Below, piece by piece: positions 12,679-13,382 of a DNA stretch of 13,382 nt. Every line of letters begins with the position of its first letter. The first letter of the stretch is position 1. The notes beneath the pieces are model-generated. The model saw only the letters and a program-made list of their open reading frames with translations, made no database searches and was not told the DNA's origin. This DNA comes from AP-15 sp035570595. Its GTDB lineage: Bacteria; Pseudomonadota; Alphaproteobacteria; ATCC43930; CGMCC-115725. A program made the translations under genes and the position numbers. The stretch lies in the NCBI GenBank assembly GCA_035570595.1, contig DATMLF010000135.1:1-13382 (forward strand), given 5' to 3'.

Positions 12679-13382
12679 TCAAATCGTTCCGGCCGACTTT
12701 TCCGCCGCCCGCCAGCCGCGGGTTGCGGCGGCGATGACGGCGAGTGCCGCGGCGCTGCCGTTCTCCTCACCCTTTTCGAAATCGCCGCTGACGATCGCCA
12801 TCTGGTTGGTGACGTGGGCGAAGCACAGCACCGGCTTGCCGCGCGCGGCGGCAAAGGCGTAGAGCGCCGCCGCCTCCATTTCGACGGCGAGAATGCCGCG
12901 GGCGCGCGCCCGCTCGATCGCCGCTGCGGTCTCGCGAAAGGGTGCGTCGGTGGTCCACGCGGCGCCGCGATAGACTGTCTGCCCGATGCCTTGCAACCCC
13001 TCCATCGCCGCCGCGGCGAGCCGGCGGTCGGCCTCGGCGAATTCGGCCGGCGGCAGGTAATGGTAGCTCGTGCCCTCGTCGCGCAACGCCCGGTCGATCA
13101 GCACGAAGTAGGGGCTGGCGCCGCGTCGATCGATCTGCCCGGCCGAGGTCACGCTGACCAGAAAGCGGCAGCCGGACACGAACAGCTCTTCGGCGAGCAG
13201 CACCGCGAACGAGGCGCCGACGGCGCAGCCGATTATCCCGAACCGCTCGCCTTCGTGGTCGAATTCGTAGAGCTCGGTGTGATAGCAGGCCCAGCCCGAA
13301 GACCGCGCGGCGCGCCCTGACCGCCGCAACGCGCGCAGAATGTCGCCGTCGGGATCGAGCACGCAGATCTCGGGCACCGGGA
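12679..13382 (-). CDS. Nucleoside phosphorylase-like protein (PNP/UDP family), 5'-truncated
   Basis: About 233 residues are visible; the frame stays open to the window edge, so the N-terminus is missing. A GTG at 13377 is internal or at best an alternative start. The fold is that of the PNP_UDP_1 family, which splits nucleosides with phosphate, or of related nucleosidases. RFGIIGCAVGASFAVLLAEEL gives the phosphate-loop region and FLVSVTSAGQI the following strand. GILAVEMEAAALYAFA carries the family's ribose-binding Met-Glu pair. CFAHVTNQMAI followed by FEKGEENG lies near the end. The substrate (uridine, purine nucleoside, methylthioadenosine or hopanoid adenosyl precursor) cannot be decided. 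It is co-oriented with the DoxX-like gene. Confidence 0.85.
   Translation of the reverse strand, partial: PVPEICVLDPDGDILRALRRSGRAARSSGWACYHTELYEFDHEGERFGIIGCAVGASFAVLLAEELFVSGCRFLVSVTSAGQIDRRGASPYFVLIDRALRDEGTSYHYLPPAEFAEADRRLAAAAMEGLQGIGQTVYRGAAWTTDAPFRETAAAIERARARGILAVEMEAAALYAFAAARGKPVLCFAHVTNQMAIVSGDFEKGEENGSAAALAVIAAATRGWRAAEKSAGTI

Overview
The window is a high-GC (roughly two thirds G+C by eye) bacterial chromosomal segment that fits an alphaproteobacterium, most likely Rhodospirillales-like. The reasons are the order rpsT-dnaA-dnaN-recF-gyrB on one strand, a GyrB with the long proteobacterial insert in its TOPRIM half, and a Tat-exported small high-potential iron-sulfur protein. The taxonomic placement is inferred from gene content and was not computed.

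Layout. Positions 1-1346 (+ strand) hold the 3' part of pyrC (dihydroorotase), cut by the window edge, and a small HiPIP gene. Positions 1347-1710 are non-coding and contain a decayed N-terminal fragment of an IS5-type transposase. Positions 1711-9026 (- strand) are the replication-initiation cluster. Read in transcription order it is rpsT, dnaA, dnaN, recF and gyrB, encoding ribosomal protein S20, the initiator, the sliding clamp, the gap-repair loader and gyrase subunit B. A convincing promoter lies upstream of rpsT and weaker candidates lie upstream of dnaA and dnaN. From 9246 the + strand carries a small VOC (glyoxalase-fold) protein, then an inverted repeat. A luciferase-like (LLM) flavin oxidoreductase and a SAM-dependent methyltransferase follow, apparently as a two-gene operon. 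A gene-free stretch (11555-11987) carries a mosaic palindromic repeat. The window closes on the - strand with a nucleoside phosphorylase-like gene, truncated by the window edge, followed by a DoxX-type membrane protein.

How the genes work together. The central cluster is core housekeeping: start of replication, processivity, recombinational repair and supercoiling. The flanks are accessory metabolism. The LLM oxidoreductase and methyltransferase are close enough to share a transcript and may act on one unknown substrate. The phosphorylase and DoxX-like protein are also co-oriented with a 67-bp gap.

I see no defence system, CRISPR array, prophage, tRNA or rRNA, and no clearly new biological system. 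The most interesting signals are small. There are GC-rich palindromic repeats in the non-coding DNA, and one similar palindrome appears to sit in frame inside pyrC and adds about eleven residues. There are also several perfect short palindromes in gene leaders.
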